A stretch of 38,471 nucleotides of DNA, from the NCBI RefSeq assembly GCF_004153195.1, contig NZ_SEMC01000022.1, positions 1 through 38,471 of the forward strand, given 5' to 3'. This document shows positions 9,430-16,893 of the stretch, piece after piece; within the stretch, counting starts at the first letter, position 1; every line of letters begins with the position of its first letter. The DNA comes from Sporolactobacillus sp. THM19-2. GTDB lineage: Bacteria > Bacillota > Bacilli > Bacillales > Sporolactobacillaceae. Below the pieces are notes generated by a model. That model ran no database searches, had not been told where the DNA came from, and worked only from the letters and a program-made list of their open reading frames with translations. Position numbers and translations under genes: made by a program.

Positions 9430-9807
9430 TCATGATTTTTTGATTTTTCCATCCCATTTCTTAAAACCACCCTGCAGCTGAAAAAGATTCTTGTATCCCA
9501 GCTTTTTCAGTACAGCGGCAGCTCTTGCACTTCTTACACCGTTTGCATCATAAAGATAAATCGGCATGTCATGACGAATCTCAGCTTTTCTGATCTTAAG
9601 CTGCGTGAGCGGCAGATTTCTGGCGCCCAGTATATGTCCCTTTTTAAATTCATCCGGTTCACGCACATCGATCAGTTGTGCTTTTCTGTAGCCGGCACGA
9701 AAATCGGCTTCACTTAAAGTTGTGAGATATCTGCGCTGCAAATACCGGGAGATAAATACATACCCAAAATAAGCAGCGATCATAACAATCAGAATTATCC
9801 AGCCCAT
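9430..9807 (-). CDS. yqhL: membrane-anchored rhodanese-like domain protein lacking the catalytic cysteine
   Basis: A 125 aa protein with an N-terminal membrane segment (about 2-19) and a rhodanese fold: LIDVREPDEFKKGHI near 45, GARNLP near 60, and a C-terminal GGFKKWDG. The active-site loop, normally CxxGxRS, here reads DANGVRS (about residues 88-94), with Asp where the sulfur-carrying Cys should be. The whole protein has no cysteine. It is therefore unlikely to be a sulfurtransferase and more likely a binding or scaffold domain at the membrane. The start has a GGGGGGAA site about 6 bases upstream. Position matches yqhL, between gcvPB and mntR. Confidence 0.88.
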   Translation of the reverse strand: MGWIILIVMIAAYFGYVFISRYLQRRYLTTLSEADFRAGYRKAQLIDVREPDEFKKGHILGARNLPLTQLKIRKAEIRHDMPIYLYDANGVRSARAAAVLKKLGYKNLFQLQGGFKKWDGKIKKS

Positions 9808-9922
9808 ACCTGTTTCCCCCCAAGACTTATCACAACATATTATACCGATTCAGAACCTTTTTTTAAAGAAGGGGCAGATAAAGTCAGGTGACAATAGCCG
9901 GCAGATGGATAATCCGCCATAG

Positions 9923-9936
9923 TGAAAGCGCTTTAA
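9923..9936. promoter_or_regulatory. candidate cre (CcpA-binding) site
   Basis: TGAAAGCGCTTTAA matches the catabolite-responsive element consensus at 12 of 14 positions, including the central palindrome AAAGCGCTTT. It lies directly upstream of the -35 of the candidate mntR promoter and in the leader side of yqhL. Confidence 0.55.
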
Positions 9937-9939
9937 TCC

Positions 9940-9968
9940 TTGTTTTTTCCATTGTAGTATTGTAACAT
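9940..9968 (+). promoter_or_regulatory. candidate mntR promoter
   Basis: TTGTTT (9940-9945), 17-base spacer, TAACAT (9963-9968), about 40 bases before the mntR start codon. Confidence 0.5.
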
Positions 9969-10009
9969 AGAATGAGTGATTAAGTGATCGTTGATTAGGA
10001 GGAGACGTT

Positions 10010-10438
10010 ATGTCGCCTACACCAAGTATGGAAGACTACATTGAACGGATTTACTGGCTGATTCAGGATAAAGGGTATGCCCGCGTTTCCGACATAGCGG
10101 AAGCGCTGAATGTACATTCATCGTCAGTAACGAAAATGGTTCAGAAACTGGATAAGGATCAATATCTGATCTATGAAAAATATAGAGGATTTATTTTAAC
10201 CCCAAAAGGGAAAAAGATGGGAAAGCGCCTTGTCTATCGTCATGAACTCCTGGAAGATTTTCTGAAATTGATCGGTGTTCATGATGAAAATGTTTATAAA
10301 GATGTTGAAGGGATCGAGCATCACCTCAGCTGGGACTCCATTGACAGAATAGGCGATGTTGTCCAGTATTTCGAGGAAGATCCCAAACGGGTAGAACAGC
10401 TTCTGGAAATCAAAGAACGAAGCGAAGAAGAAGAATAG
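10010..10438 (+). CDS. mntR: MntR, manganese-responsive transcriptional regulator (DtxR family)
   Basis: A 142 aa Mn(II)-sensing repressor of manganese uptake genes. It is very close to B. subtilis MntR through the whole winged helix ([47 protein letters not shown]) and the dimerisation domain ([27 protein letters not shown]). The metal ligands are present, shifted by one: D9, E12, H78, E100, E103, H104. The start follows TAGGAGGAG. It is monocistronic, with a folded repeat and a terminator in its 3' region. A possible cre site upstream would link it to carbon status. Confidence 0.96.
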   Translation: MSPTPSMEDYIERIYWLIQDKGYARVSDIAEALNVHSSSVTKMVQKLDKDQYLIYEKYRGFILTPKGKKMGKRLVYRHELLEDFLKLIGVHDENVYKDVEGIEHHLSWDSIDRIGDVVQYFEEDPKRVEQLLEIKERSEEEE

Positions 10439-10476
10439 TCAGAAAAAGATGAACAAAAGGATTAATGATTGACATT

Positions 10477-10629
10477 AAGTGAAACTTCAATCAGTGGGGG
10501 TCTTCATCTCCCACTGATTGTTCGTTGTACCCAGGGCTGCTGCGGGCCGTTATCCCCCAACCGGGCCTGTTCGTTTATCCTCATGACCCTGAGGTGGGGA
10601 CTTTACTTCCCGTTAATGCGGGACGATAA
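10477..10629 (+). repeat. structured intergenic repeat, copy 1 (mntR 3' region)
   Basis: About 153 bp beginning AAGTGAAACTTCAATCAGTG and ending GCGGGACGATAA. It can form an 11-12 bp hairpin (arms near 10488-10500 and 10510-10520), a small CCTCA/TGAGG hairpin near 10579-10594 and a terminal CCCGT/GCGGG hairpin near 10609-10622, separated by conserved single-strand blocks (GGGCTGCTGCGG, CCGGGCCTGTTCG). Homologous to copies at 11794, 14805 and 36746. No ORF is conserved across the copies. Confidence 0.88.
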
Positions 10630-10660
10630 ACCGGGAGAAGATTCTTCCGGTCTTTTTTTT
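10630..10660 (+). terminator. mntR terminator
   Basis: A 10-bp stem with one G-T pair (ACCGGGAGAA with TTCTTCCGGT, 10630-10651) followed by a T-run to 10660. It abuts the downstream end of repeat copy 1. Confidence 0.85.
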
Positions 10661-10698
10661 ATTTTCCCTCATTTAATGAAGTAAGGGGGGAAGGACCT

Positions 10699-11586
10699 GT
10701 GTGGATTGATATTGTTTTTTCAGGGGGAGGAGTCAGGGGCTTTGCATTCGCGGGAGCACTTGAAGTACTGGAAAGATCCGGATACCGTTTTAAACGAACG
10801 GCAGGAACCAGCGCAGGTGCCATTGTGGCGGCTCTGGTCGCTGCAGGCTATACGTCGGAAGAAATGAAACGGTTAATGGTGGAAATGAATACCCGGCAAC
10901 TGCTTGATCCGCCTGGTCTGATCCGCTTCCCACTTTATAAATGGCTCCGCATGTACTTCAGCCTGGGGCTCTTTAATGGTGATGATCTGGAAAAGTGGCT
11001 GTTGCATGTTCTTAAGGAAAAGGGCGTCATCCACTTTTCAGATCTTTCGGATGAAGCCCTCAGAGTCATTGTTGCGGATGTTTCAAAGAAGAAAATCGTT
11101 GTTTTTCCTGATGACCTGGCAGAATATGGTATCGATCCCGGCCAGTTTTCAGTAGCCCGGGCTGTACGCATGAGTGCGGGCCTTCCCTTCTTCTTTAAGC
11201 CTGTCCCTTTGTCCTATGGCAGTGGACAGAAATCTTTAATGGTCGACGGTGGCGTGTTAAGTAATTTTCCGTTGTGGCTTTTTGACAGGGAAAATAATCT
11301 TCCACTTCGCCCGTTTCTCGGGTTGCAGGTTACAAATAAAATACCGAATAATGAAAGCGTCGTAAAAATAAGAAATGCGGCTGATTTATTTCGCGGGATG
11401 TTCACAACAATGCGCGAAGCACGGGATGAACAGACCATTGAGAAACTTCAGGGTTCAAATATCATCACTATACCCATTACGGAAGTCAAGACGAAAGATC
11501 TTCAAATTTCCAGGGAGGAGAGAGAACGCCTGTATCAGATAGGCAGAGAGGAAGCCAAACGTTTTTTGAAAAAATGGTGCTATTAA
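10699..11586 (+). CDS. yqhO: patatin-like phospholipase (YqhO)
   Basis: A 295 aa patatin-family serine acyl hydrolase. The catalytic dyad is visible: nucleophile Ser38 in GTSAG and Asp183 in VDGG, with the oxyanion loop SGGGVRGFAFAG at residues 8-19. This family hydrolyses acyl chains from lipids; the physiological substrate is not known for YqhO. The start is GTG 10699 after AAGGGGGGAAGG. It stands alone between the mntR terminator and a 460-base repeat-rich gap. It has no signal peptide or clear transmembrane helix, so it is probably cytoplasmic or peripherally membrane-bound. Confidence 0.88.
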   Translation: MWIDIVFSGGGVRGFAFAGALEVLERSGYRFKRTAGTSAGAIVAALVAAGYTSEEMKRLMVEMNTRQLLDPPGLIRFPLYKWLRMYFSLGLFNGDDLEKWLLHVLKEKGVIHFSDLSDEALRVIVADVSKKKIVVFPDDLAEYGIDPGQFSVARAVRMSAGLPFFFKPVPLSYGSGQKSLMVDGGVLSNFPLWLFDRENNLPLRPFLGLQVTNKIPNNESVVKIRNAADLFRGMFTTMREARDEQTIEKLQGSNIITIPITEVKTKDLQISREERERLYQIGREEAKRFLKKWCY

Positions 11587-11634
11587 TAAGGTATGTTAAC
11601 GTTGCCTGTTGCTTATATCCTTTATGGGTTATGG

Positions 11635-11768
11635 GCTGAGCGGAAGGTACGAGACTCCTGAGTGATCAGCGAGCGAGGTGAGACTGCGCAGTGCAGTAAG
11701 GTGAAGTTACCGGGCAAGGGGCTCACGGATCGCCCGCGTCAAGTGAGCACCTGGAGCGAAAAATAACA
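11635..11768 (+). repeat. Bacillaceae-type dispersed intergenic repeat
   Basis: The blocks GCTGAGCGGAAGGTACGAGA, CTCCTGAGTGATCAGCGAGC, GAGGTGAGACTGCGCAGTGC, GGGGCTCACGGATCGCCCGC and GAGCACCTGGAGCGAAAAAT occur in the order of a widely scattered non-coding repeat I recognise from Bacillus-type genomes (GAGACTCCTGCGGG... GAGCACCTGGAGCGGAAATCAACA). This copy is diverged. GGTGAGACTGCGCA and GGGGCTCAC suggest internal pairing. It lies in the 460-base gap after yqhO; its function is unknown. Confidence 0.7.
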
Positions 11769-11793
11769 GACAAGTTTTATGAAGCCATCAATA

Positions 11794-11922
11794 AAGTGAA
11801 ACCTCAATCAGTGGGTGGCTACCCCGACTGATTGTTCGTTGACCTTATCGGGCTGCTGCGGTCCGTTACCCGGGCCTGTTCGTTTTCCCTCATGACCCTG
11901 AGGGGGGTAACTGCCCGTTCAA
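11794..11922 (+). repeat. structured intergenic repeat, copy 2 (yqhO 3' region)
   Basis: About 129 bp homologous to copy 1. It keeps the AAGTGAAACCTCAATCAGTG start, the CAATCAGT/ACTGATTG hairpin with a different loop, the GGGCTGCTGCGG and CGGGCCTGTTCG blocks and CCTCATGACCCTGAGG. It lacks the right arm of the terminal CCCGT hairpin. A terminator follows within 20 bases. Confidence 0.85.
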
Positions 11923-11931
11923 AGATATAAG

Positions 11932-11961
11932 AAAAAAGACAGTCAGATGACTGTCTTTTTT
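11932..11961. terminator. bidirectional terminator between yqhO and yqhP
   Basis: An 8-bp perfect stem GACAGTCA/TGACTGTC (11938-11955) flanked by AAAAAA and TTTTTT. It can serve both yqhO (plus) and the convergent yqhQ-yqhP transcript (minus). Confidence 0.88.
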
Positions 11962-12048
11962 CATCCCTGAGTAAGTATAAGCAGAAAAACTCAGCCTGTG
12001 GAGTCGTCAAAGATTATGTCAGCCGGCAAGTTTTTCTTCCTGATCATC

Positions 12049-12459
12049 TCAGAAGAGGACCCGTTTCTTTTTTTTAGCCTTTTTCCCATCAATGACGGTC
12101 AAATGTCTGTCCTCTCGCAACGATGTCCTGGAAAAATCTCTGAATGTGCGTGATCCTGTCGAAATGACTTTCAGCCTTGATGGATGCTGCAGATTGCGAC
12201 TCTTTTTTCCGGCTGTCGCGAGTTTATGACGCTTAACGGATTGCCGGGCCGCTTTTTTATAAGCCTGATCTGCTGTTTTTCCGGCACTGCCGGCAAGACG
12301 ACGGAACAGGTACAGACCAACGGTCACAATGATCGCAACGATCACCATTTGGACCAGCAAAGCGGTCGGATTATCAAGGACAGAGGAGAGTAGACCGAAA
12401 AGTCCGAGGGCAACGATCAGCGAAAAGAATAAGGAATAAAGGAACGTCTTCACGGACAT
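12049..12459 (-). CDS. yqhP: YqhP, small membrane protein of unknown function
   Basis: A 136 aa protein with two N-terminal membrane segments (about 5-27 and 33-52), followed by a long, very basic cytoplasmic tail rich in K and R that ends in KAKKKKRVLF. Position (downstream of yqhQ, convergent with yqhO) and topology match B. subtilis YqhP, family function unknown. The start is set by AGGAGGTGA immediately upstream, 16 bases after the yqhQ stop, so the two form an operon. Confidence 0.72.
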   Translation of the reverse strand: MSVKTFLYSLFFSLIVALGLFGLLSSVLDNPTALLVQMVIVAIIVTVGLYLFRRLAGSAGKTADQAYKKAARQSVKRHKLATAGKKSRNLQHPSRLKVISTGSRTFRDFSRTSLREDRHLTVIDGKKAKKKKRVLF

Positions 12460-12475
12460 TCACCTCCTGAATGAT

Positions 12476-13435
12476 TTAAAGAACCTGATTCGTGACATAC
12501 CCTTTTTCTTTCTCAATGGCCGTTTCGCATGCCCGCATCCTTTCAAATGCCCGAATGCCGATTTCAATCTGTCCGGCATCCGGCTCTTTGGTAGTAAGCA
12601 GCTGGACACTGAGTCCGGGATAGCCAAGCCAGCGCAGGACGGGAATATGACGCACCCGATTGGTAAATCTCAGGATTTCATAAGCCAGACCAAGATCGAA
12701 AGGAATCAGCAGAATGCGGGACACAAGCCTGAGCCACAGCGGATCGGCAGGGAAAAAGAGATACAGAAAAATACTGATAATAGCTGTAAACAGAATAAAA
12801 CTTGAACCGCAGCGATAATGAAACCTTGAATGCTTCATGACGTTTTCCACCGTCAGCGGATCGCCGCTTTCAAACGTATTAATTACTTTATGTTCCGCCC
12901 CATGGTATTGAAACAGCCGTTTAATCAGGGGCGTCATAGAAATAAAATAAATATAGCCAATGAGCAGAATAATTTTAAATAAGCCTTCAAGAAGAACCTG
13001 GCCCGTATTACTGCTGATCAGCGGTTCGAAAAAACTGGCAACAACGGCCGGAACAAGTGTGAATACGAATTTCGAAAAAAGAAAGGTAAGAATACCGATC
13101 GCAGTAAGTCCGAGAATAGTACTCAGGCTTCGCTTTTTTTTCTCATCCTTCTGAACTGCACGGATACCATCCTCAGCCGGATCTGCATCGTAAACCTCAG
13201 ATGCAAAGTTAAGATGCTTTGTTCCTATTCCACTGGCTTCGAGGATGGCAACGATACCTCGAATAATTGGTATTTTTTTTAGGGTATTCAAAGAAGGATT
13301 GTCTTCTTTCGGACACTCATAATAAGATACTGAATGGTCTTTTCTGCGAACAGCAGTTACCGTGGTGTACTTTCCGCCCATCATGACACCCTCAATAACT
13401 GCCTGACCACCATATACCGGAACATGTTCTGACAT
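12476..13435 (-). CDS. yqhQ: YqhQ, DUF1385 polytopic membrane protein
   Basis: A 319 aa member of the DUF1385 family. It shows the N-terminal VYGGQAVIEGVMMGG signature (residues 6-20), a hydrophobic segment near 105-130, further membrane segments near 145-170 and 210-250, and the conserved YHGAEHKVINTFESG (about 178-192) and HYRCGSSF motifs. The function is not established; the His/Glu/Cys-rich conserved loops suggest metal binding or catalysis, which is inference. First gene of yqhQ-yqhP on the minus strand. Confidence 0.88.
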   Translation of the reverse strand: MSEHVPVYGGQAVIEGVMMGGKYTTVTAVRRKDHSVSYYECPKEDNPSLNTLKKIPIIRGIVAILEASGIGTKHLNFASEVYDADPAEDGIRAVQKDEKKKRSLSTILGLTAIGILTFLFSKFVFTLVPAVVASFFEPLISSNTGQVLLEGLFKIILLIGYIYFISMTPLIKRLFQYHGAEHKVINTFESGDPLTVENVMKHSRFHYRCGSSFILFTAIISIFLYLFFPADPLWLRLVSRILLIPFDLGLAYEILRFTNRVRHIPVLRWLGYPGLSVQLLTTKEPDAGQIEIGIRAFERMRACETAIEKEKGYVTNQVL

Positions 13436-13663
13436 GACTCATCTGCCCTGCCTTTATCTGCATTTCAAATGCACTTCATTATTTGTTATCTACTTACTTT
13501 ATATTCTACCCGAATAACCTGAAAACCTCTAGGAAACTGAACGATTTTTTGATAAAACTTTTCCGCATCATATTCGTTTTCTGAACAGGATTCTGACTTC
13601 AGAAAATTCATGGGGCATTTCGGGTATACTGAATGTGTAGAATGATCATCGGAGGGTGTCATT

Positions 13664-14173
13664 GTGGCGAGAAAAGTACGAAAGAAAAAGAAAGATGGTA
13701 CAATGAAAAAGGCGGGAAAATCACTGGGAAGATCAGCTGTGATCGGTTTTTTTGGCGGTCTGATATGGGGGTTTGTCGCTTTAATCTGTTATCTTCTTAA
13801 TTTTACTTCGATAGGTCCGTCTTTATTATTTTCCCCATTCCCGCCCGGTGCCTGGAGAAACGGGACAGGCGGGCAGTTTCTTGCGGTTGCGGGAATCAGC
13901 GTTCTGTCCGTTCCCTTTGCCCTAATTTATCGATTCACTCTAAGTCGTTTGAAATCAATTTGGGCAGGTATCGGGACGGGTGTACTGCTTTGGGGACTTG
14001 TGTTTATCGTCCTGAAACCATGGCTCAGAGGACTGCCTGTTTTCTACCGGCTGGGCTGGAATACATGCACAACAACCCTGTGTCTGTTCATTCTTTACGG
14101 GCTGTTTATCGGATACTCAATCGCTTTCATGATACAGGAAAATTCAGGTAGAGAGAACTATTCAAATAATTAG
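13664..14173 (+). CDS. yqhR: YqhR family membrane protein
   Basis: A 169 aa protein with a highly basic N-terminus (residues 2-24) and four predicted membrane segments (about 27-48, 70-90, 97-118, 138-160). A PFPPGAWRNG motif near 57-66 lies in the first outside loop. Function unknown; placed as YqhR by synteny with yqhQ and efp and by topology. GTG start 13664 with GGAGG 7-8 bases upstream. In B. subtilis aroQ (yqhS) and yqhT lie between yqhR and efp; here efp follows directly after 59 bases. Confidence 0.8.
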   Translation: MARKVRKKKKDGTMKKAGKSLGRSAVIGFFGGLIWGFVALICYLLNFTSIGPSLLFSPFPPGAWRNGTGGQFLAVAGISVLSVPFALIYRFTLSRLKSIWAGIGTGVLLWGLVFIVLKPWLRGLPVFYRLGWNTCTTTLCLFILYGLFIGYSIAFMIQENSGRENYSNN

Positions 14174-14232
14174 TGCTGTGGTAAAATTGGATCAGTGTTT
14201 TGGTTTGTGCGGTATGTTAAAGGAGGACAACC

Positions 14233-14790
14233 ATGATTTCAGTAAATGATTTTCGAACAGGGTTAACCATTGAAGTGGATGGAGATATTCTCTCTGTCAT
14301 TGAATTCCAGCATGTCAAGCCGGGGAAGGGTGCGGCTTTTGTTCGTTCAAAGCTGAGAAACCTGAGAACAGGGGCGATTCAGGAAAAAACTTTCCGAGGC
14401 GGCGAAAAAGTAAATACAGCCCACATTGATAACCGGAAAATGCAGTATCTGTATTCAAGCGGGGATACGTATACGTTTATGGATATGAATACATTTGAAC
14501 AGCTGGATCTTGACAAGAGCCAGATTCAGGAACAGCTCAACTTTTTAAAAGAGAACATGGAAGTTAATATTCAGTCGTATCAGGGAGAGACACTCGGTGT
14601 GGTTCTTCCGAATACGGTTGTCCTCGAAGTTGCTGAGACGGAGCCGGGGATTAAGGGAGATACAGCGTCGGGAGGTTCAAAACCGGCTACACTTGAAACG
14701 GGTTACGTGGTAAATGTTCCGTTTTTTGTTAACCAGGGGGACAAGCTGATTATTGATACACGCTCTGGTCTCTATGTATCAAGAGCCTGA
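14233..14790 (+). CDS. efp: translation elongation factor P
   Basis: A 185 aa EF-P, which relieves ribosome stalling at consecutive prolines. It has the three beta-barrel domains of the family: [15 protein letters not shown] at the N-terminus, the modified-loop PGKGAAFVR with Lys32 at the tip (the position carrying 5-aminopentanol in B. subtilis), and the C-terminal signature [19 protein letters not shown] followed by [14 protein letters not shown]. The start follows AAAGGAGGA. It is monocistronic, with inverted repeat copy 3 and a terminator downstream. Confidence 0.96.
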   Translation: MISVNDFRTGLTIEVDGDILSVIEFQHVKPGKGAAFVRSKLRNLRTGAIQEKTFRGGEKVNTAHIDNRKMQYLYSSGDTYTFMDMNTFEQLDLDKSQIQEQLNFLKENMEVNIQSYQGETLGVVLPNTVVLEVAETEPGIKGDTASGGSKPATLETGYVVNVPFFVNQGDKLIIDTRSGLYVSRA

Positions 14791-14804
14791 CCGAATGGAC
14801 AGAT

Positions 14805-14927
14805 TTATCCCGTATTGACGGGCAGTATCACCCCGGGGTCATGAGGGGAAACGAACAGGCCCGGTTGGGGATCACTGCTCGCAGCAGCTCGATGGGTCCA
14901 ACTGACAATCAGTGGGGGATTTCACTT
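14805..14927 (-). repeat. structured intergenic repeat, copy 3 (inverted, efp 3' region)
   Basis: About 123 bp homologous to copies 1, 2 and 4 but in the opposite orientation, so efp read-through would transcribe its complement. It retains the terminal CCCGT/ACGGG hairpin, the GGGCCTGTTCG block and the CTGATTG arm, but one arm of the first long hairpin is deleted. The reverse frame through it begins MRGNEQAR, which resembles copy 2 only; I regard it as non-coding. Confidence 0.85.
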
Positions 14928-14955
14928 TCTCTTTGCGATTTCACTTTCTCTTTGC
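14918..14955. repeat. 19-bp perfect tandem duplication
   Basis: GATTTCACTTTCTCTTTGC occurs twice back to back (14918-14936 and 14937-14955). The first unit overlaps the end of repeat copy 3 and the last two bases overlap the efp terminator stem. Confidence 0.95.
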
Positions 14956-14982
14956 ACCTTACTTTTAGTAGGTGCTTTTTTT
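14954..14982 (+). terminator. efp terminator
   Basis: GCACC/GGTGC stem extended by TACT/AGTA with one bulged T (14954-14975), then TTTTTTT (14976-14982). Confidence 0.85.
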
Positions 14983-15006
14983 GTGCACTTTTTTCCGTTG
15001 TACGTA

Positions 15007-15035
15007 TTCATAAGGCGGACAGGCAGGCATATATT
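15007..15035 (+). promoter_or_regulatory. candidate sigma-E promoter of the spoIIIA operon
   Basis: TTCATAA (15007-15013), 14-base spacer, CATATATT (15028-15035). This resembles the sigma-E consensus (-35 containing ATA, -10 CATACAnT) at the expected distance upstream of spoIIIAA. The operon is sigma-E controlled in B. subtilis. Confidence 0.5.
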
Positions 15036-15079
15036 TATCAATAGCCAGAAATATCCTGCAAGGGGACCGGGGGATCACT

Positions 15080-16030
15080 GTGAAAGAAATTATTCCATTT
15101 TTGCCTGAGCCATTTCAGAAAGTCATTACATGTATGCCTGTTGAGCAACTTGCCCTGCTGGAGGAGATACGCTGCCGTGCCGGACGTCCGCTTGAGCTGA
15201 TTGTCTCCGGCAAAGTCTGGCATCCGGATGAAGGTGTATTGCCGGTATTATCATTAACCCAGGCGAAAGAAATGCTGCAGAAAATGGGAAATTATTCATT
15301 GTATGCTCTCGATGAAGAACTGAAGAGGGGCTATGTGACGATCAGCGGCGGGCACCGGGTGGGTCTGGCAGGCAGGGTCATCACACAGAATGGACATGTT
15401 CTGAGAATCAGGGATGTTACGTGTTTCAATATCAGACTTGCCAGGCAGAAAATCGGAGCAGCACTGCCACTTGTCCCTTTTCTTTATCAGAAGGGAAGCT
15501 GGCTCAGCACCTTAATTATCGGTGCTCCGCAGACTGGAAAAACCACATTGCTGCGTGATCTTGCACGGATTATCAGTGAGGGAATACCTGCCAGATACAT
15601 TGAAGCCAAAAAAACGGGTATTGTTGATGAACGATCAGAAATTGCCGGCTGTATCCAGGGCGTCCCGCAAAATAGATTAGGTGTCCGTGTTGATGTTTTA
15701 GATGCCTGTCCGAAAGCAGAGGGTATGATGATGCTGATCAGATCAATGAGCCCGGAGGTACTGATCGTCGATGAAATCGGCAGACAGGAGGATACGGAGG
15801 CATTGTTTGAAGCCATGAATGCCGGCGTTGCTGTGATCGCTACAGCACACAGTTCTTCTCTGATGCAGCTGAAAAGAAGACCCTCTTTTCGTTCACTGCT
15901 CGATCAGCACCTGTTTGACCGTTATATTCAGCTTTCCAGAAAGATGAAAGCAGGAGCATCCGGTTGCCGCCTGACTCTCTATGATAAGGCTTTTAAACCC
16001 TTATCTGCTGTGCAGGAGGTTTGGCAATGA
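15080..16030 (+). CDS. spoIIIAA: SpoIIIAA, stage III sporulation ATPase
   Basis: Mother-cell ATPase of the SpoIIIA-SpoIIQ channel, related to type II/IV secretion ATPases. The 316 aa protein has an N-terminal domain with CRAGRPLELI near 34, Walker A GAPQTGKTTLLRD near 149, a DERSEIAGC motif near 183, and Walker B VLIVDEIGRQED near 230. GTG start 15080 behind GGGGGA. It overlaps spoIIIAB by 10 bases and opens the eight-gene operon. It is needed for sigma-G activity in the engulfed forespore. Confidence 0.95.
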   Translation: MKEIIPFLPEPFQKVITCMPVEQLALLEEIRCRAGRPLELIVSGKVWHPDEGVLPVLSLTQAKEMLQKMGNYSLYALDEELKRGYVTISGGHRVGLAGRVITQNGHVLRIRDVTCFNIRLARQKIGAALPLVPFLYQKGSWLSTLIIGAPQTGKTTLLRDLARIISEGIPARYIEAKKTGIVDERSEIAGCIQGVPQNRLGVRVDVLDACPKAEGMMMLIRSMSPEVLIVDEIGRQEDTEALFEAMNAGVAVIATAHSSSLMQLKRRPSFRSLLDQHLFDRYIQLSRKMKAGASGCRLTLYDKAFKPLSAVQEVWQ

Positions 16031-16542
16031 TTTGGATAATGGGTTCACTGATGATTATTGCCGCCTCGACCGGGGCGGGCATGCTGATTGCCTCCCGCTT
16101 CCGGGCAAGGCCTAAAGAAATTCGTCAATGGATGTCTGCGCTTCAGTCTATAGAAGCGGAAATCGTTTATGGCCGCGTTCCGGTAGCTGAACTTGCAGAG
16201 CACCTGGCAGGACAATTACCGGATCCTGTCGGAAGTTATTTCAGCAGCCTGAGAAAAAATTTACAGGAGGCTGGCCTGTCCCTTCGTGAGTCCTGGACGA
16301 AAGCTTTGGAAGAATATTGGTTGGATACAGCGCTGAAGAAAAGTGAGAAAGAAATCCTGCTTCAGTTTGGCACCACACTGGGTAACGAAGACGCAGATAA
16401 CCAGCAAAAGCATATCCATCTTGCGCTCGCCCATCTCAGGCGGCAGGAATCGGAAGCAAGGGCGGCGCAATCGGCTAATGAGAAAATGGCCAGAAGCCTT
16501 GGCTTTTTGTCAGGTCTCTTGCTGGCGCTTATGTTTATCTGA
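16021..16542 (+). CDS. spoIIIAB: SpoIIIAB, stage III sporulation protein (GspF-like)
   Basis: A 173 aa mother-cell membrane protein, distantly GspF-like, with an N-terminal membrane segment (about 2-23), a helical soluble domain containing ALQSIEAEIVYG and PVAELAEHLA, and a C-terminal hydrophobic segment (about 158-173). Length agrees with the family. The start is ATG 16021 behind AGGAGG, inside the end of spoIIIAA, indicating translational coupling. Confidence 0.93.
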   Translation: MAMIWIMGSLMIIAASTGAGMLIASRFRARPKEIRQWMSALQSIEAEIVYGRVPVAELAEHLAGQLPDPVGSYFSSLRKNLQEAGLSLRESWTKALEEYWLDTALKKSEKEILLQFGTTLGNEDADNQQKHIHLALAHLRRQESEARAAQSANEKMARSLGFLSGLLLALMFI

Positions 16543-16572
16543 AAACATCAGAACCGACGGAGGAGAGATAAC

Positions 16573-16776
16573 ATGTCCCTTGATGTGAATACCATCTTTC
16601 AAATAGCAGGAATAGGGATCATTGTGGCGATGATCCAGACGGTTCTGAAACAGATGGGAAAAGACGACTGGGCTCAGTGGGTTACTCTGATTGGATTTGT
16701 CGTTATCTTATATATGGCTGCAACGATGATTGACGACCTGTTTGAAAAAATAAAGAATGTTTTTCTGTTTCTGTAG
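16573..16776 (+). CDS. spoIIIAC: SpoIIIAC, small channel membrane protein
   Basis: A 67 aa protein with two membrane segments (about 8-26 and 33-54), containing IAGIGIIVAMIQTVLKQMGK and DWAQWVTLIGF, typical of SpoIIIAC. The start follows GGAGGAG. SpoIIIAC and SpoIIIAD are paralogous small membrane parts of the SpoIIIA complex. Unusually, 117 bases separate it from spoIIIAD. Confidence 0.93.
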   Translation: MSLDVNTIFQIAGIGIIVAMIQTVLKQMGKDDWAQWVTLIGFVVILYMAATMIDDLFEKIKNVFLFL

Positions 16777-16851
16777 CTGCATTCTGCCGTTGTTATATTA
16801 TTTCGGGACAGGCATAGACATGTTCTAAGGGCAGATTCAGAGGTGAATAAC

Positions 16852-16884
16852 ATGATTGAAAATAACGATGCGGTTTATTTATAA
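16852..16884 (+). CDS. possible 10-codon leader ORF before spoIIIAD
   Basis: ATG 16852 follows AGAGGTGA at ideal spacing and reads ten codons (MIENNDAVYL) to TAA 16882-16884, nine bases before the spoIIIAD ATG, which itself has only a weak TAAGG site. It could couple translation to spoIIIAD or be a decayed start region of that gene. No homology can be claimed for so short a peptide. Confidence 0.35.
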   Translation: MIENNDAVYL

Positions 16885-16893
16885 GGCCATATC

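Noticed and set aside
11819-14940. Similar short peptides (MR.NEQAR...) read from the reverse strand of repeat copies 1-3
   Set aside because: Copy 4 does not keep the frame, the peptides differ in length and ending, no ribosome sites precede them, and the similarity is explained by shared non-coding repeat sequence.
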